A stretch of DNA of 64,000 nt from Boseongicola sp. H5 (GCA_020622165.1 JACNMN010000002.1:62001-126000), one strand, 5' to 3'; counted from the first letter of the stretch, positions 8,546 to 18,332 are shown. Made by a program: numbers and translations. Notes: generated by a model not told the origin, from the letters alone.

Positions 8546-9079
8546 ATGATCGAAGGCCATGTCTTCATCGCAACGTCGCAAGACGGCTTCATCGCCCGCA
8601 AGGATGGCAGTCTCGGCTGGCTGACCGAGGTGTCCGTTGCCGGGGAAGATCACGGCTATGATGCCTTCATCGACACCGTGGACGGGATCGTCATGGGGCG
8701 GGGCACATTCGACGTGGTGACCGCGTTCGATCCCTGGCCATATTCCAAACCGGTGATCGTGATGAGCCGCACCCTGCGGCAAGCGGACCTCTCGGACGAT
8801 CTGAAAGACCGGGTGGAAATCACCGACGAAACGCCGCAATCGGTCATGGCCCGGCTCGCCCGCCGCGGGTGGACAAAGGCCTATATAGATGGCGGACGGG
8901 CGATCCAGTCGTTTCTGGCCGCCGGGCTGATTACCGAAATGTCTCTGTTCCGGATGCCTGTGCTGATCGGCGAGGGCCGCCCGCTGTTCGGGCCGCTGGA
9001 GAAGGATCTGCGGCTGGATCTGGTGGAGGTGACATCGTTTCCTTCCGGCATCGTCAAGACCCGCTACCGGCCCCGCTGA
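8546..9079 (+). CDS. Dihydrofolate reductase-fold (RibD C-terminal family) protein
   Basis: 177-residue cytoplasmic protein of the RibD_C/DHFR-like fold. It has the N-terminal FIATSQDGFIA strand-loop, GIVMGRGTFDV, VIVMSRTL, the NADPH-binding YIDGGRAIQSFL near residue 113, and the C-terminal PVLIGEGRPLFG. These stand-alone YyaP/YwjB-like proteins reduce unknown pterin or pyrimidine-like substrates; none can be named here. CGGAG precedes the ATG. A palindromic operator lies upstream and a TetR-family remnant downstream. Confidence 0.82.
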   Translation: MIEGHVFIATSQDGFIARKDGSLGWLTEVSVAGEDHGYDAFIDTVDGIVMGRGTFDVVTAFDPWPYSKPVIVMSRTLRQADLSDDLKDRVEITDETPQSVMARLARRGWTKAYIDGGRAIQSFLAAGLITEMSLFRMPVLIGEGRPLFGPLEKDLRLDLVEVTSFPSGIVKTRYRPR

Positions 9080-9102
9080 AAGGCCTCCGACCGGTCGCGA
9101 CA

Positions 9103-9246
9103 GACGCATGCCTTGGAGGGGAGCGCATTCGGGCCGCCGCCCTGACTCTTCTGCGCGAGGCGGGGGCCAGCGCCCTGACCCTCCGGTCTCTGGTACGGTC
9201 TCTCCGTGTCGCCCCGATGGCGGTCGCCCATCATATCCCGATCTGA
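9103..9246 (+). pseudogene. TetR-family regulator remnant (HTH only)
   Basis: The frame reads GERIRAAALTLLREAGASAL, then LTLRSLVRSLRVAPMAVAHH and a stop. This closely follows the N-terminal helix-turn-helix of TetR/AcrR regulators. No start codon precedes it in frame, and the ligand-binding domain is missing; the next 200 bases are open only in scrambled frames with no recognisable domain. Best read as a decaying repressor gene next to its former target. A real but unusual short protein is the less likely alternative. Confidence 0.55.
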
Positions 9247-9456
9247 CACTGCATGTGCCGGTTCATCGGGCGCGGATCGCGGGCCCGCTGGCCGAGACAA
9301 CCGAAAGGGTCGAAAAGGACCTGGCGGCAGCCGCGCGTTGGCAATCCGCAGCCAGTGCGCGGCACCCTGATCGACGTCGCCCATGGCGTTGCGCTCTCAG
9401 CGGGGCCAGCGGGCAGATTGCCGCCGGCCTCTGTCCCGCCTGCTGCCGGACCAAGC

Positions 9457-9909
9457 TCAGGCCCGGTCGTCCTTGGGCGAGCCCATCACCACATAGGTGG
9501 TGATCGTCGCCACCTGCGGCAGCGCGCCCAGAAGATCCGTATGGAGCCGCTTGTAGCTGGGCAGATCCGCCGCCTCGACCCGCAGCAGATACTCCACCGA
9601 GCCAGTTATGTTATGGCACTCCCGCACTTCGTCGGTGCGCGAAATCGCCGCCTCGAACGCTTCCTGCGCGCGCTTGGTATGCTCCGACAGGCCGACGGCG
9701 ATATAGGCCGTGAAGCCCACGCCCATCTGCCCTGGGTCCAGCACCGCGCGATAGCCCTTGATGACCCCCGACTGCTCCAGCGCCGCCACCCGCCGCAAAC
9801 AGGCCGAGGGCGACAACGACACCCGTTCCGCCAGATCGAGATTGCTGATCCGGCCCTCACGGGACAGAACACGCAATATCTGGCGGTCTTTTTGATCAAT
9901 CTTCGTCAT
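9457..9909 (-). CDS. Lrp/AsnC family transcriptional regulator
   Basis: 150-residue regulator: N-terminal winged HTH (IDQKDRQILRVLSREGRISN, then LAERVSLSPSACLRRV) and a C-terminal RAM/AsnC ligand-sensing domain (YIAVGLSEHTKRAQEAFEAA onward, TTYVVMGSPKD at the end). Normal length. It is divergent from a LysE-family exporter gene. This pairing is common and suggests that the regulator activates amino-acid export when its effector accumulates. The 73-base intergenic region is unusually AT-rich (TTATTGTGAATATAG), as expected of an Lrp-type site, but no exact operator is claimed. Confidence 0.92.
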   Translation of the reverse strand: MTKIDQKDRQILRVLSREGRISNLDLAERVSLSPSACLRRVAALEQSGVIKGYRAVLDPGQMGVGFTAYIAVGLSEHTKRAQEAFEAAISRTDEVRECHNITGSVEYLLRVEAADLPSYKRLHTDLLGALPQVATITTYVVMGSPKDDRA

Positions 9910-9982
9910 TTATTGTGAATATAGATCAGCTTTAGGCAATCTTGCAATTTCATTGTGCAGCTTGCGCCATAACGTTGCGCTC

Positions 9983-10582
9983 ATGACACCTGATCTGATC
10001 CTCGCACTCGCGCTTTTCGCCTTCGTCAGCTCCATCACGCCGGGGCCGAACAACCTGATGCTGATGGCGTCCGGGGCCAATTTCGGCATTCGGCGAACCA
10101 TTCCGCATATGCTGGGCGTGGCGCTCGGCTTCGTGATCATGGCGCTGGCAATCGGTGTCGGGCTGATCCGCGTCTTTGACGCATACCCGGTGATCTACGA
10201 TATCCTGAAGGTGGTCAGCATCGGCTATCTGCTTTATCTGGCATGGAAAATCGGAACCGCCGTACCGATCCTGCCCAACGCGCAGGCGACGGGCACACCG
10301 CTGACCTTCCTGCAGGCGGCCGGGTTTCAATGGGTGAACCCCAAGGCGCTCAGCATGGCGCTGACCGCGATCACGGTTTACACGCCGCCGGGCCGCGACT
10401 TGGGCGATCTTCTGATCATGGCCACGGTTTTCGGGCTGGTAAATCTGCCCTCGGTCGGTTCCTGGGCATGGCTCGGCCTGCAAATGCGCCGGTTCCTGAC
10501 CAATCCCGCCCGGCTGAAAGCGTTCAACATCACCGCCGCGGCTCTTTTGGTGGCCTCGCTTTATCCGATCCTCATGGCCTGA
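9983..10582 (+). CDS. LysE/RhtB family amino-acid exporter
   Basis: Inner-membrane protein of 199 residues with about five or six hydrophobic helices. It carries the family signature FVSSITPGPNNLMLMASGANFG near the N-terminus and GFQWVNPKALSMAL in the middle. The family exports lysine, threonine, homoserine and related amino acids; the substrate is not predictable here. I chose the ATG at 9983 (MTPDLILALALF), which matches family starts; the upstream ATG at 9953 adds ten non-hydrophobic residues. Its last 22 bases overlap the 3' end of the convergent small gene. Confidence 0.9.
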   Translation: MTPDLILALALFAFVSSITPGPNNLMLMASGANFGIRRTIPHMLGVALGFVIMALAIGVGLIRVFDAYPVIYDILKVVSIGYLLYLAWKIGTAVPILPNAQATGTPLTFLQAAGFQWVNPKALSMALTAITVYTPPGRDLGDLLIMATVFGLVNLPSVGSWAWLGLQMRRFLTNPARLKAFNITAAALLVASLYPILMA

Positions 10583-10884
10583 GACGGCTCGGCTCTCAGA
10601 ACCTCGCCCATCGACGGTCCGGAAACGGACCGCCGGGTCATGCGCGCCAGATCGACGATCTCGCACTCCGGGTTGCAGGCCCGCGCCACCGCAAGAATGG
10701 CGTGGCTTTGACCGCCCAGATGCCCAAGGCGCAGGCAGAGCCGGTCGTAACAGGTGCCGATCAGCATCAGACGGGCCTGTGCCGCGCTGATCGCCACATG
10801 GCAGGTGTTGTCTGTTCCCGCCGCATAGCGCGCGACCCAGGCCCGAGCACGGGTGACATCCGGTTCCAGAACGAGTGTCTTCAT
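10561..10884 (-). CDS. Small conserved-looking protein, receiver-like but lacking catalytic residues
   Basis: 107 residues with no confident family match. The layout (MKTLVLEPDVTRARAW, a central YDRLCLRLG, then SHAILAVARACNPECEIVDL) resembles the beta1-alpha1 to beta4 core of a response-regulator receiver domain. The acidic pair and the phospho-acceptor Asp are not evident. The coding frame has normal GC-rich third positions. It lies 65 bases downstream of uvrD on the same strand and is convergent with the LysE gene, which it overlaps by 22 bases. Function unknown. Confidence 0.6.
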   Translation of the reverse strand: MKTLVLEPDVTRARAWVARYAAGTDNTCHVAISAAQARLMLIGTCYDRLCLRLGHLGGQSHAILAVARACNPECEIVDLARMTRRSVSGPSMGEVLRAEPSQAMRIG

Positions 10885-10949
10885 GGCAGCCTCCCGTCTT
10901 GGCCAAAGCGGCCCCGTCCGAAATCCTGCCCCTGGTCGTTTTTTTTCCG

Positions 10950-13385
10950 TCAGAACGGTACGTCGCCGGCGCTGTCGGCGGCGGTCAGAAACCGGCCCAC
11001 CACATGCTTGATACCGGCCTTGTCGAACGCGACTTCGACCTTGTCCCCTTCTACCGCATTCACGCGGCCATAGCCGAATTTTTGGTGAAACACCCGGTCA
11101 CCCAGCAAAAACGCGCTGATCGCCTCGGTATCTATGGTCATGTTGCGGGCTTCGCGGGGCTGGCTCATCCCGCGCTGGCCCTGATTGGCCTGCAGGCGGC
11201 GCCATCCCGGGGAGTTGTAGACATTCGCCTCCGCCGCTTTCTGGTGCAGGTCCGAGCCGCGCATCATGCCGGCCACCGGCGAGGCGCTGGCCGACATCGC
11301 ACCGCCATGGCCGTACAGCCCCGGCGGGGTCAGCACCTCCACATGTTCTTCGGGCAATTCGTCGATGAAGCGGGAGGGCATCTGGCTTTGCCATTGGCCG
11401 TAAACCCGGCGGTTGCCCGCAAATGAGATGGTGCAGACCTCCTCGGCCCGGGTGATGCCGACATAGGCCAGCCGCCGCTCCTCCTCCAGGCCCTTGATCC
11501 CCGATTCGTCCATGGAGCGTTGAGAGGGAAACAGCCCATCCTCCCAGCCCGGCAGAAACACGGCCGAAAACTCCAGCCCCTTGGCAGCGTGTAGCGTCAT
11601 CAGCGTGACCTTCTCCTCGCCGTCGTCGCTTTCATTGTCCATGATCAGGGCGACGTGTTCGAGGAAGCCCTGCAGGTTCTCGAACCCCTCCAACGCCTTC
11701 ACCAGTTCCTTCAGATTCTCCAGCCGTCCGGGCGCCTCGGGCGTCTTGTCGTTCTGCCAGTGGCCGGTATAGCCGCTTTCGTCGAGGATGATCTCGGCCA
11801 GTTCGATATGGCTGATCGCAGTGCCCGCGGGCCGTTCGATCTCGATCAGATCGCTGTCCGGGGCTGCCGCAACGGTGGGGCCATGGAGCATCCCGCGCCA
11901 GCGCTGAATGCCGTTCAGCAGTTTCGCCAGTTCGGTCGCGCCCTTGCCGCCCAGCCCCTTCTCCTCAAGCAGGATCCGCGCGCCCTCGATCAGAGCGACG
12001 CCGTTTTGCCGCGCCGTCATCTGGATTGCCTGTTGCGCCTTGTCACCAAGGCCGCGTTTGGGCGTGTTCACGATCCGCTCGAAGGCCAGATCGTCCTCGG
12101 GGCTGACGACAACGCGGAAATAGGCCATCGCATCGCGGATCTCCATCCGCTCGTAAAAGCGCGGCCCGCCGATCACGCGGTAAGGCAGCCCGATGGTCAG
12201 GAACCGGTCCTCGAAGGCGCGCATCTGGTGGCTCGCGCGGACGAGGATCGCCATGTGATCGGGGCTGATCGGATCCATATGGCGGGTGCCCCGCTGCATC
12301 GCCTCGATCTCGTCGCCGACCCACCGGGCTTCCTCATCGCCGTCCCAGTGGCCGATAAGGCGCAGCTTTTCGCCATCCTCGCCCTCGGTCCAGAGCGTCT
12401 TGCCCAAGCGGTCCTTGTTGCCCGCAATCACCCCGGAGGCGGCGGCGAGGATATGCCCTGTCGACCGATAATTCTGTTCCAGCCGCACCACCTTGGCACC
12501 CGGAAAGTCCTTTTCGAACCGCAGGATATTGCCCACCTCGGCCCCGCGCCAGCCATAGATCGACTGGTCGTCATCGCCGACGCAGCAGATGTTCCGGTGG
12601 CTCTGGGCAAGCAGCCGCAGCCAGAGATACTGCGCGACATTGGTATCCTGATACTCATCCACCAGGATGTAGCGGAACCGGCGGCGGTATTGCTCCAGCA
12701 GGTCGTCATGGGTCTGGAAGATCGTGACCATGTGCAGAAGCAGGTCGCCGAAATCGACCGCGTTCAGTTCCTTCAGCCGGGCCTGATATTGCGCGTAGAT
12801 ATCCACACCACGCTTGTTGAAAGCATCCGCCTTGTCGGCCGGAACCTTATCTGGCGTCCACGCCCTATTCTTCCAGTTGTCGATCATGCCGGCCCAGAGA
12901 CGAGGAGGCCATCTTTTCTCATCGATGCCCTCGGCGACGATCAACTGTTTAAGCAACCGCACCTGGTCGTCGGTATCAAGGATCGTGAAGTTCGATTTCA
13001 ATCCGACCAACTCGGCATGTCGGCGCAGCAGTTTGGCTGAAATCGAGTGGAAAGTTCCCATCCACTTAATGGGTGCCTTTACGGAATACGGAGTTTTTTC
13101 AAGACGAGTTTTCATCTCGCGCGCCGCTTTGTTGGTAAAGGTCACAGCAAGAATTTCATCCGATCTAGCCACTTGCATGGTGACAAGATGCGCCACACGC
13201 GCCATTAGCGCGCGGGTCTTGCCCGTGCCCGCCCCCGCCAGCATCAGCACAGGGCCCTCCACCGCCTCCACCGCCGCGCGCTGCGCGGGGTTCAGGCCCT
13301 CCATATAGGCCGCGGCGCGGGGCGCCATCGCCCGCGCAGAAAGGGACGCGGCCTGAAACGCCTCTGACTCGTCGAAACTGCTCAT
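10950..13385 (-). CDS. UvrD/PcrA-type superfamily 1 DNA helicase
   Basis: 811-residue ATP-dependent 3'-5' helicase acting in nucleotide-excision or mismatch repair and removal of RecA filaments. All SF1A motifs are visible in order: NPAQRAAV (Q motif), GAGTGKT (Walker A), TFTNKAAREMK, VDEYQDTN (Walker B), GDDDQSIYGWRGA, LEQNYRST, TLHAAKGLEF, and GITRAEE. The C-terminus holds the tudor-like domain (DRVFHQKFGYGRVNAVEGD) known from PcrA/UvrD. The start is the ATG at 13385; the upstream extension lacks family similarity. Whether it is the sole UvrD or a second paralogue cannot be told from the window. Confidence 0.94.
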   Translation of the reverse strand: MSSFDESEAFQAASLSARAMAPRAAAYMEGLNPAQRAAVEAVEGPVLMLAGAGTGKTRALMARVAHLVTMQVARSDEILAVTFTNKAAREMKTRLEKTPYSVKAPIKWMGTFHSISAKLLRRHAELVGLKSNFTILDTDDQVRLLKQLIVAEGIDEKRWPPRLWAGMIDNWKNRAWTPDKVPADKADAFNKRGVDIYAQYQARLKELNAVDFGDLLLHMVTIFQTHDDLLEQYRRRFRYILVDEYQDTNVAQYLWLRLLAQSHRNICCVGDDDQSIYGWRGAEVGNILRFEKDFPGAKVVRLEQNYRSTGHILAAASGVIAGNKDRLGKTLWTEGEDGEKLRLIGHWDGDEEARWVGDEIEAMQRGTRHMDPISPDHMAILVRASHQMRAFEDRFLTIGLPYRVIGGPRFYERMEIRDAMAYFRVVVSPEDDLAFERIVNTPKRGLGDKAQQAIQMTARQNGVALIEGARILLEEKGLGGKGATELAKLLNGIQRWRGMLHGPTVAAAPDSDLIEIERPAGTAISHIELAEIILDESGYTGHWQNDKTPEAPGRLENLKELVKALEGFENLQGFLEHVALIMDNESDDGEEKVTLMTLHAAKGLEFSAVFLPGWEDGLFPSQRSMDESGIKGLEEERRLAYVGITRAEEVCTISFAGNRRVYGQWQSQMPSRFIDELPEEHVEVLTPPGLYGHGGAMSASASPVAGMMRGSDLHQKAAEANVYNSPGWRRLQANQGQRGMSQPREARNMTIDTEAISAFLLGDRVFHQKFGYGRVNAVEGDKVEVAFDKAGIKHVVGRFLTAADSAGDVPF

Positions 13386-13600
13386 GGGCGAAGCATATAG
13401 CGCGGCTGCGCGGGTGGAAAGCCATGTTCTTCGATTGTTCCCACGCATCCATGGCCGGGCCCGGAGCCTCCGGCGGGGATGATTTGCAAGCGGCGAGATC
13501 GGGAAAGCAAGGCGTTCACCCCGTTGCCCGTGCCAGGAAAGAGAGGGAGGCGGTTGATTTCGCTGGACAAGCCCCGCGCGGCGAGGGCTGATTGCGCGTC

Positions 13601-14734
13601 ATGACCCATGACCAGAGATTTCCGGCCATCGCCGATCTGAAGGCCCGTGCCAGACGGCGGATACCGCATTTCGTGTGGGAGTATCTGGACAGCGCCACCG
13701 GGGCCGAGACGGTGACCGCGCGCAATCGCGCGGCGCTGGACCGGGTTCTGTTCCGCACCTCCATCCTGCACGGAGAGATGGTGCCGGATCTCTCCACCAC
13801 GTTTCTGGGCAAGGACTATCCGGTGCCCTTCGGGATCGCGCCCCTTGGCATGTCGGGGCTGATCTGGCCGGGGGCGGAGCGGATCCTCGCGGCCCATGGG
13901 GCGGCGGCGGGGGTGCCCTATTGCCTGTCGACCGTGGCCACGCAGACCCCGGATGATCTGGCCGGTGTGATCGGCGATCAGGGCTGGTTTCAGATGTATC
14001 CGCCCCGCGACCCCGCCATTCGCGCCGACATGCTGGACCGCGCCCGGCGGGCCGGATTTCACACGCTCATCCTGACCGTGGATGTGCCCGCGGCCTCGCG
14101 CCGGGAGCGGCAGACGCGCGGCGGCCTCGTGCAGCCGCCCCGGCTGACGCCGCGCCTTGCCATGCAGGTGGCGCAGTGCCCGGCATGGGCGCTTGGCATG
14201 CGCAACTCGGGCATGCCCCGGATGCGGCTGATGGACGGCTACGCGCCCAGGACCCAAGGCACCATGCCCTCGACGGCGCATGTGGGCTATCTGCTGCGCA
14301 CCTCGCCGGATTGGGCCTATCTGGCGGAGCTGCGGGCCGCATGGGACGGGCCGCTGATCGTGAAGGGCGTGCTGAATGCAGGCGACGCCGCGCGTCTCGG
14401 GGCGGAAGGGGTCGATGCCATCTGGGTCTCGAACCATGCCGGACGCCAGTTTGACGGCGCGATGGCCAGCCTCGACGCGCTGCCCGCCATTCGCGCGGCG
14501 ACCGATCTGCCGCTTCTTTTCGACAGCGGCATCGCGGGCGGGCTGGACATTCTGCGTGCCCTCGCCCTTGGGGCCGATTTCGTGATGATGGGGCGGGCAT
14601 GGCACTATGCGCTTGGCGCGCTCGGGGCGGACGGTCCTGCGCATCTGCAGCATATTCTGGCGCAGGACATGGCCGCGAACATGGCCCAGATCGGCACCGC
14701 GCGTCTTGCCGATCTGCCGGGTCACGTGCTTTAG
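13601..14734 (+). CDS. FMN-dependent alpha-hydroxy acid dehydrogenase (LldD-like)
   Basis: 377-residue TIM-barrel flavoenzyme of the lactate/glycolate/mandelate dehydrogenase family, oxidising an L-2-hydroxy acid to the 2-oxo acid. Visible family elements are FVWEYLDSATGAE near the start, FGIAPLGMSGL, the conserved FQMYPPRD, TVDVPAASRRER, IVKGVLNAGDA, and the active-site SNHAGRQFDG with the catalytic His and substrate-binding Arg, then FDSGIAGG and GADFVMMGR for FMN phosphate. Start at the ATG at 13601; a TTG three codons upstream is also possible. Physiological substrate unknown; L-lactate is plausible but not shown. Stands alone upstream of pyc. Confidence 0.88.
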   Translation: MTHDQRFPAIADLKARARRRIPHFVWEYLDSATGAETVTARNRAALDRVLFRTSILHGEMVPDLSTTFLGKDYPVPFGIAPLGMSGLIWPGAERILAAHGAAAGVPYCLSTVATQTPDDLAGVIGDQGWFQMYPPRDPAIRADMLDRARRAGFHTLILTVDVPAASRRERQTRGGLVQPPRLTPRLAMQVAQCPAWALGMRNSGMPRMRLMDGYAPRTQGTMPSTAHVGYLLRTSPDWAYLAELRAAWDGPLIVKGVLNAGDAARLGAEGVDAIWVSNHAGRQFDGAMASLDALPAIRAATDLPLLFDSGIAGGLDILRALALGADFVMMGRAWHYALGALGADGPAHLQHILAQDMAANMAQIGTARLADLPGHVL

Positions 14735-14846
14735 CGGCTTCCCTTTCCCTAGGTCACCCCTATTATGCCGCTCTGCAGCATGAGGGCTTGACCCGACAGA
14801 AGCAGACCGGGAAAACGGCTGCGTCACGGCGCAAAAGGGACATTGG

Positions 14847-17800
14847 ATGACCGAATTCAGCAAAATCCTCATCGCAAATCGCGGCGAGATCGCCATCCGC
14901 GTGATGCGCGCGGCCAATGAGTTGGGCAAACGCACGGTCGCGGTCTATGCCGAGGAGGACAAGCTGAGCCTGCACCGGTTCAAGGCCGACGAGGCCTACA
15001 AGATCGGCGAGGGTCTGGGCCCGGTCGCGGCCTATCTGAGCATCGAGGAGATCATTCGCGTGGCGCGCATGGCGGGCGCGGATGCGATCCATCCCGGTTA
15101 TGGGCTCCTGTCGGAAAACCCCGATTTCGTGGATGCCTGCACCGATGCCGGTATCGCCTTTATCGGCCCGAAGGCCGAAACGATGCGGGCGCTTGGCGAC
15201 AAGGCCAGCGCGCGCCGCGTGGCCATCGAGGCCGGTGTGCCCGTGATCCCGGCGACGGAGGTTCTGGGCGATGACATGAAAACCATCGCCAGGGAGGCCG
15301 AAGAGATCGGCTATCCGCTGATGCTGAAGGCGTCATGGGGCGGCGGCGGGCGCGGCATGCGCCCCATCGCCGGGCCGGAGGAGCTGGAGGAAAAGGTGCG
15401 CGAGGGCCGGCGCGAGGCCGAGGCGGCGTTCGGCAACGGTGAGGGCTATCTGGAGAAGATGATCCTGCGCGCGCGCCATGTGGAGGTGCAGATCCTGGGC
15501 GACAGCCACGGCGCGATCTATCACCTTTACGAGCGCGATTGCTCGGTCCAGCGGCGCAACCAGAAGGTCGTGGAGCGCGCGCCCGCCCCCTATCTGAGCG
15601 AGACGCAGCGCGAGGAGATCTGCGCGCTTGGCAAGCGCATCTGCGAACATGTGAATTACGAGTGCGCGGGCACGGTCGAATTCCTGATGGATATGGAGAC
15701 CGGCAAATTCTACTTCATCGAGGTCAACCCGCGGGTGCAGGTGGAGCACACGGTGACCGAGGAGGTCACCGGCATCGATATCGTGCGCGCCCAGATCCTG
15801 ATCGCCGAGGGCAAAAGCCTCGTGGAGGCGACCGGCACCGCCTCCCAATACGATGTGAAGCTGGACGGCCACGCGATCCAGTGCCGGATCACGACCGAGG
15901 ATCCGACCAACAACTTCATCCCCGATTACGGGCGCATCACCGCCTATCGCGGGGCGACCGGCATGGGCATCCGGCTTGACGGCGGCACCGCCTATTCAGG
16001 TGCGGTCATCACCCGCTATTACGACTCGCTTCTGGAAAAGGTGACTGCATGGGCCCCCACGCCCGAGGCCGCCATCGCCCGGATGGACCGCGCGCTCAGG
16101 GAGTTCCGCATTCGCGGCGTCAGCACCAATATCGCCTTTGTCGAGAACCTGCTGAAGCACCCGACCTTTCTGAACTATCAGTACCACACCAAGTTCATCG
16201 ACGAGACGCCGGAACTGTTCGACTTCAAGCCGCGTCGGGACAGGGCGACCAAGATCCTGACCTATATCGCCGATATCACCGTGAACGGGCACCCCGAGAC
16301 CGAAGGCCGCCCCCTGCCCCGCTCCGACATCAAGCAACCCAAGGCGCCCCCGCAAAGGGCCGAGATCGTGCCCGGCACCCGCAACCTTCTCGATGAAAGG
16401 GGCCCGCAGGCCGTGGCCGACTGGATGGCCGCGCAGACGCATCTGCTGGTCACCGACACCACCATGCGGGACGGCCACCAGTCCCTGTTGGCGACCCGGA
16501 TGCGCTCCATCGACATGATCCGTGCGGCGCCCGCCTATGCGGCCAATCTGCCCGGGCTCTTCAGTGTCGAATGCTGGGGCGGAGCGACCTTCGATGTGGC
16601 CTACCGCTTCCTGCAGGAATGCCCGTGGCAGCGGCTTCGCGATATCCGCCGCAACATGCCCAACATCATGACGCAGATGCTGCTGCGCGCGTCCAACGGC
16701 GTGGGTTATACGAATTATCCCGACAACGTGGTGGAAAGCTTCGTCGCGCAGGCCGCCAAGTCGGGCGTGGACGTCTTCCGCGTCTTCGACAGCCTGAACT
16801 GGGTCGAGAATATGCGCGTGGCGATGGATGCGGTGATCGCGGCAGAGAAGGTGTGCGAAGGCACGATCTGCTACACCGGCGACATCCTGAACCCCGATCG
16901 CGCGAAATACGACCTGAAATACTATGTGTCGATGGGCAAGGATCTGAAGGCCGCGGGCGCCCATGTTCTGGGCCTGAAGGACATGGCGGGCTTGCTGAAA
17001 CCCGCCTCCGCCTCGATCCTCATCCGGGCCCTGAAGGACGAGGTGGGCCTGCCGATCCATTTCCACACCCATGACACGGCAGGCATCGCCTGCGCCACGA
17101 TCCTTGCCGCCTCCGAAGCGGGGGTGGACGCGGTGGATTGCGCGATGGATGCGCTGTCGGGAAACACCTCGCAGGCGACGCTTGGCACCGTCGTGGAGGC
17201 GCTGAAACATACCGATCGCGATACCGGGCTCGACATCGGGTCGGTCCGCGAGATCAGCGATTACTGGGAAAGCGTGCGGGGCCATTACGCCGCCTTCGAA
17301 AGCGGCATGCAGGCGCCGGCTTCCGAGGTCTATCTTCATGAAATGCCCGGCGGCCAGTTCACCAATCTCAAGGCTCAGGCGCGCAGCCTCGGGCTGGAGG
17401 AGCGCTGGCACGAAGTGGCGCAGATGTATGCGGATGTGAACCGGATGTTCGGCGATATCGTGAAGGTCACGCCCTCCTCCAAGGTGGTGGGCGACATGGC
17501 CCTGATGATGGTGAGCCAGGGCCTGACCCGCGCCGACGTGGAGGACCCCGCCAAGGACGTGGCCTTTCCCGACAGCGTGATCGACATGATGCGCGGCAAT
17601 CTGGGCCAGCCGCCCGGAGGGTTCCCGCCGGGCATCGTGAAAAAGGTGCTGAAGGATGAAAAGCCGGCGCTGGAACGCCCGGGCCGGCACCTCGAACCCG
17701 TCGATCTGGAGGCGGAACGGCAGAAGCTTGCCGCGCAACTGGGCGTCGAGATCGATGACGAGGATCTGAACGGATATCTGATGTATCCCAAGGTCTTCAC

Positions 17801-18287
17801 CGACTACATGACGCGCCACGCGGAATACGGGCCGGTCCGCACGATCCCCACCCGCACCTTCTTTTACGGAATGGAACCCGGCGAGGAGATCGAGGCGGAG
17901 ATAGACCCGGGCGTGACGCTGGTGATCCGCATGCAGGCGGTCGGTGAAACGAACGAGGAAGGCGAGGCCAAGGTTTTCTTCGAGCTGAACGGCCAGCCCC
18001 GCACCGTCCGTGTTCCCAACCGCCGTGCGGCGGCCACCACGGCCAAGCGCCCCAAGGCGGAGATGGGCAACCCCTGCCATATCGGCGCGCCGATGCCGGG
18101 CGTCGTGGCCTCCGTCGCGGCGACTGCGGGCAAAAAGGTGAAAGAGGGCGATCTGCTTCTGACCATCGAGGCGATGAAGATGGAAACCGGCATCCATGCC
18201 GATCGCGATGCGGTGATCAAGGCGGTGCATGTCTCCCCGGGCGGACAGATCGACGCCAAGGATCTGCTTGTGGAACTCGAGGCCTGA
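14847..18287 (+). CDS. pyc: Pyruvate carboxylase
   Basis: Biotin-dependent anaplerotic enzyme converting pyruvate plus bicarbonate and ATP to oxaloacetate. The single 1146-residue chain has the full domain order: biotin carboxylase (about 1-460; ILIANRGEIAIRV, ATP-grasp KASWGGGGRGM, EVNPRVQVEHTVTE), carboxyltransferase (from about 535; TDTTMRDGHQSLLATRMRS with metal and substrate residues), central tetramerisation region, and C-terminal biotinyl domain with EAMKMET, biotin on about Lys1111. Length and architecture are normal. A strong hairpin follows the stop. Confidence 0.97.
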   Translation: MTEFSKILIANRGEIAIRVMRAANELGKRTVAVYAEEDKLSLHRFKADEAYKIGEGLGPVAAYLSIEEIIRVARMAGADAIHPGYGLLSENPDFVDACTDAGIAFIGPKAETMRALGDKASARRVAIEAGVPVIPATEVLGDDMKTIAREAEEIGYPLMLKASWGGGGRGMRPIAGPEELEEKVREGRREAEAAFGNGEGYLEKMILRARHVEVQILGDSHGAIYHLYERDCSVQRRNQKVVERAPAPYLSETQREEICALGKRICEHVNYECAGTVEFLMDMETGKFYFIEVNPRVQVEHTVTEEVTGIDIVRAQILIAEGKSLVEATGTASQYDVKLDGHAIQCRITTEDPTNNFIPDYGRITAYRGATGMGIRLDGGTAYSGAVITRYYDSLLEKVTAWAPTPEAAIARMDRALREFRIRGVSTNIAFVENLLKHPTFLNYQYHTKFIDETPELFDFKPRRDRATKILTYIADITVNGHPETEGRPLPRSDIKQPKAPPQRAEIVPGTRNLLDERGPQAVADWMAAQTHLLVTDTTMRDGHQSLLATRMRSIDMIRAAPAYAANLPGLFSVECWGGATFDVAYRFLQECPWQRLRDIRRNMPNIMTQMLLRASNGVGYTNYPDNVVESFVAQAAKSGVDVFRVFDSLNWVENMRVAMDAVIAAEKVCEGTICYTGDILNPDRAKYDLKYYVSMGKDLKAAGAHVLGLKDMAGLLKPASASILIRALKDEVGLPIHFHTHDTAGIACATILAASEAGVDAVDCAMDALSGNTSQATLGTVVEALKHTDRDTGLDIGSVREISDYWESVRGHYAAFESGMQAPASEVYLHEMPGGQFTNLKAQARSLGLEERWHEVAQMYADVNRMFGDIVKVTPSSKVVGDMALMMVSQGLTRADVEDPAKDVAFPDSVIDMMRGNLGQPPGGFPPGIVKKVLKDEKPALERPGRHLEPVDLEAERQKLAAQLGVEIDDEDLNGYLMYPKVFTDYMTRHAEYGPVRTIPTRTFFYGMEPGEEIEAEIDPGVTLVIRMQAVGETNEEGEAKVFFELNGQPRTVRVPNRRAAATTAKRPKAEMGNPCHIGAPMPGVVASVAATAGKKVKEGDLLLTIEAMKMETGIHADRDAVIKAVHVSPGGQIDAKDLLVELEA

Positions 18288-18300
18288 CCTCCGACCGGAA

Positions 18301-18332
18301 CCGGCCGCCGCATCACCGGATGCAGCGGCCGG
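18301..18332. terminator. Strong hairpin between convergent pyc and EF-hand genes
   Basis: CCGGCCGC pairs with GCGGCCGG and, after one C/A mismatch, GCATC pairs with GATGC around the tetraloop ACCG. This 13-bp stem lies between converging genes. No clear U-run follows on either strand, so it is a probable transcript-end structure rather than a classical terminator. Confidence 0.5.

Noticed and set aside
11655-13040. A 461-codon open frame antisense to the helicase gene
   Set aside because: Shadow of a GC-rich gene; low-complexity His/Arg/Ala-rich product without any domain.
15996-18230. A 744-codon open frame antisense to pyruvate carboxylase
   Set aside because: It mirrors the codon pattern of the real gene in GC-rich DNA, has no recognisable domain and lies wholly within a well-supported CDS.
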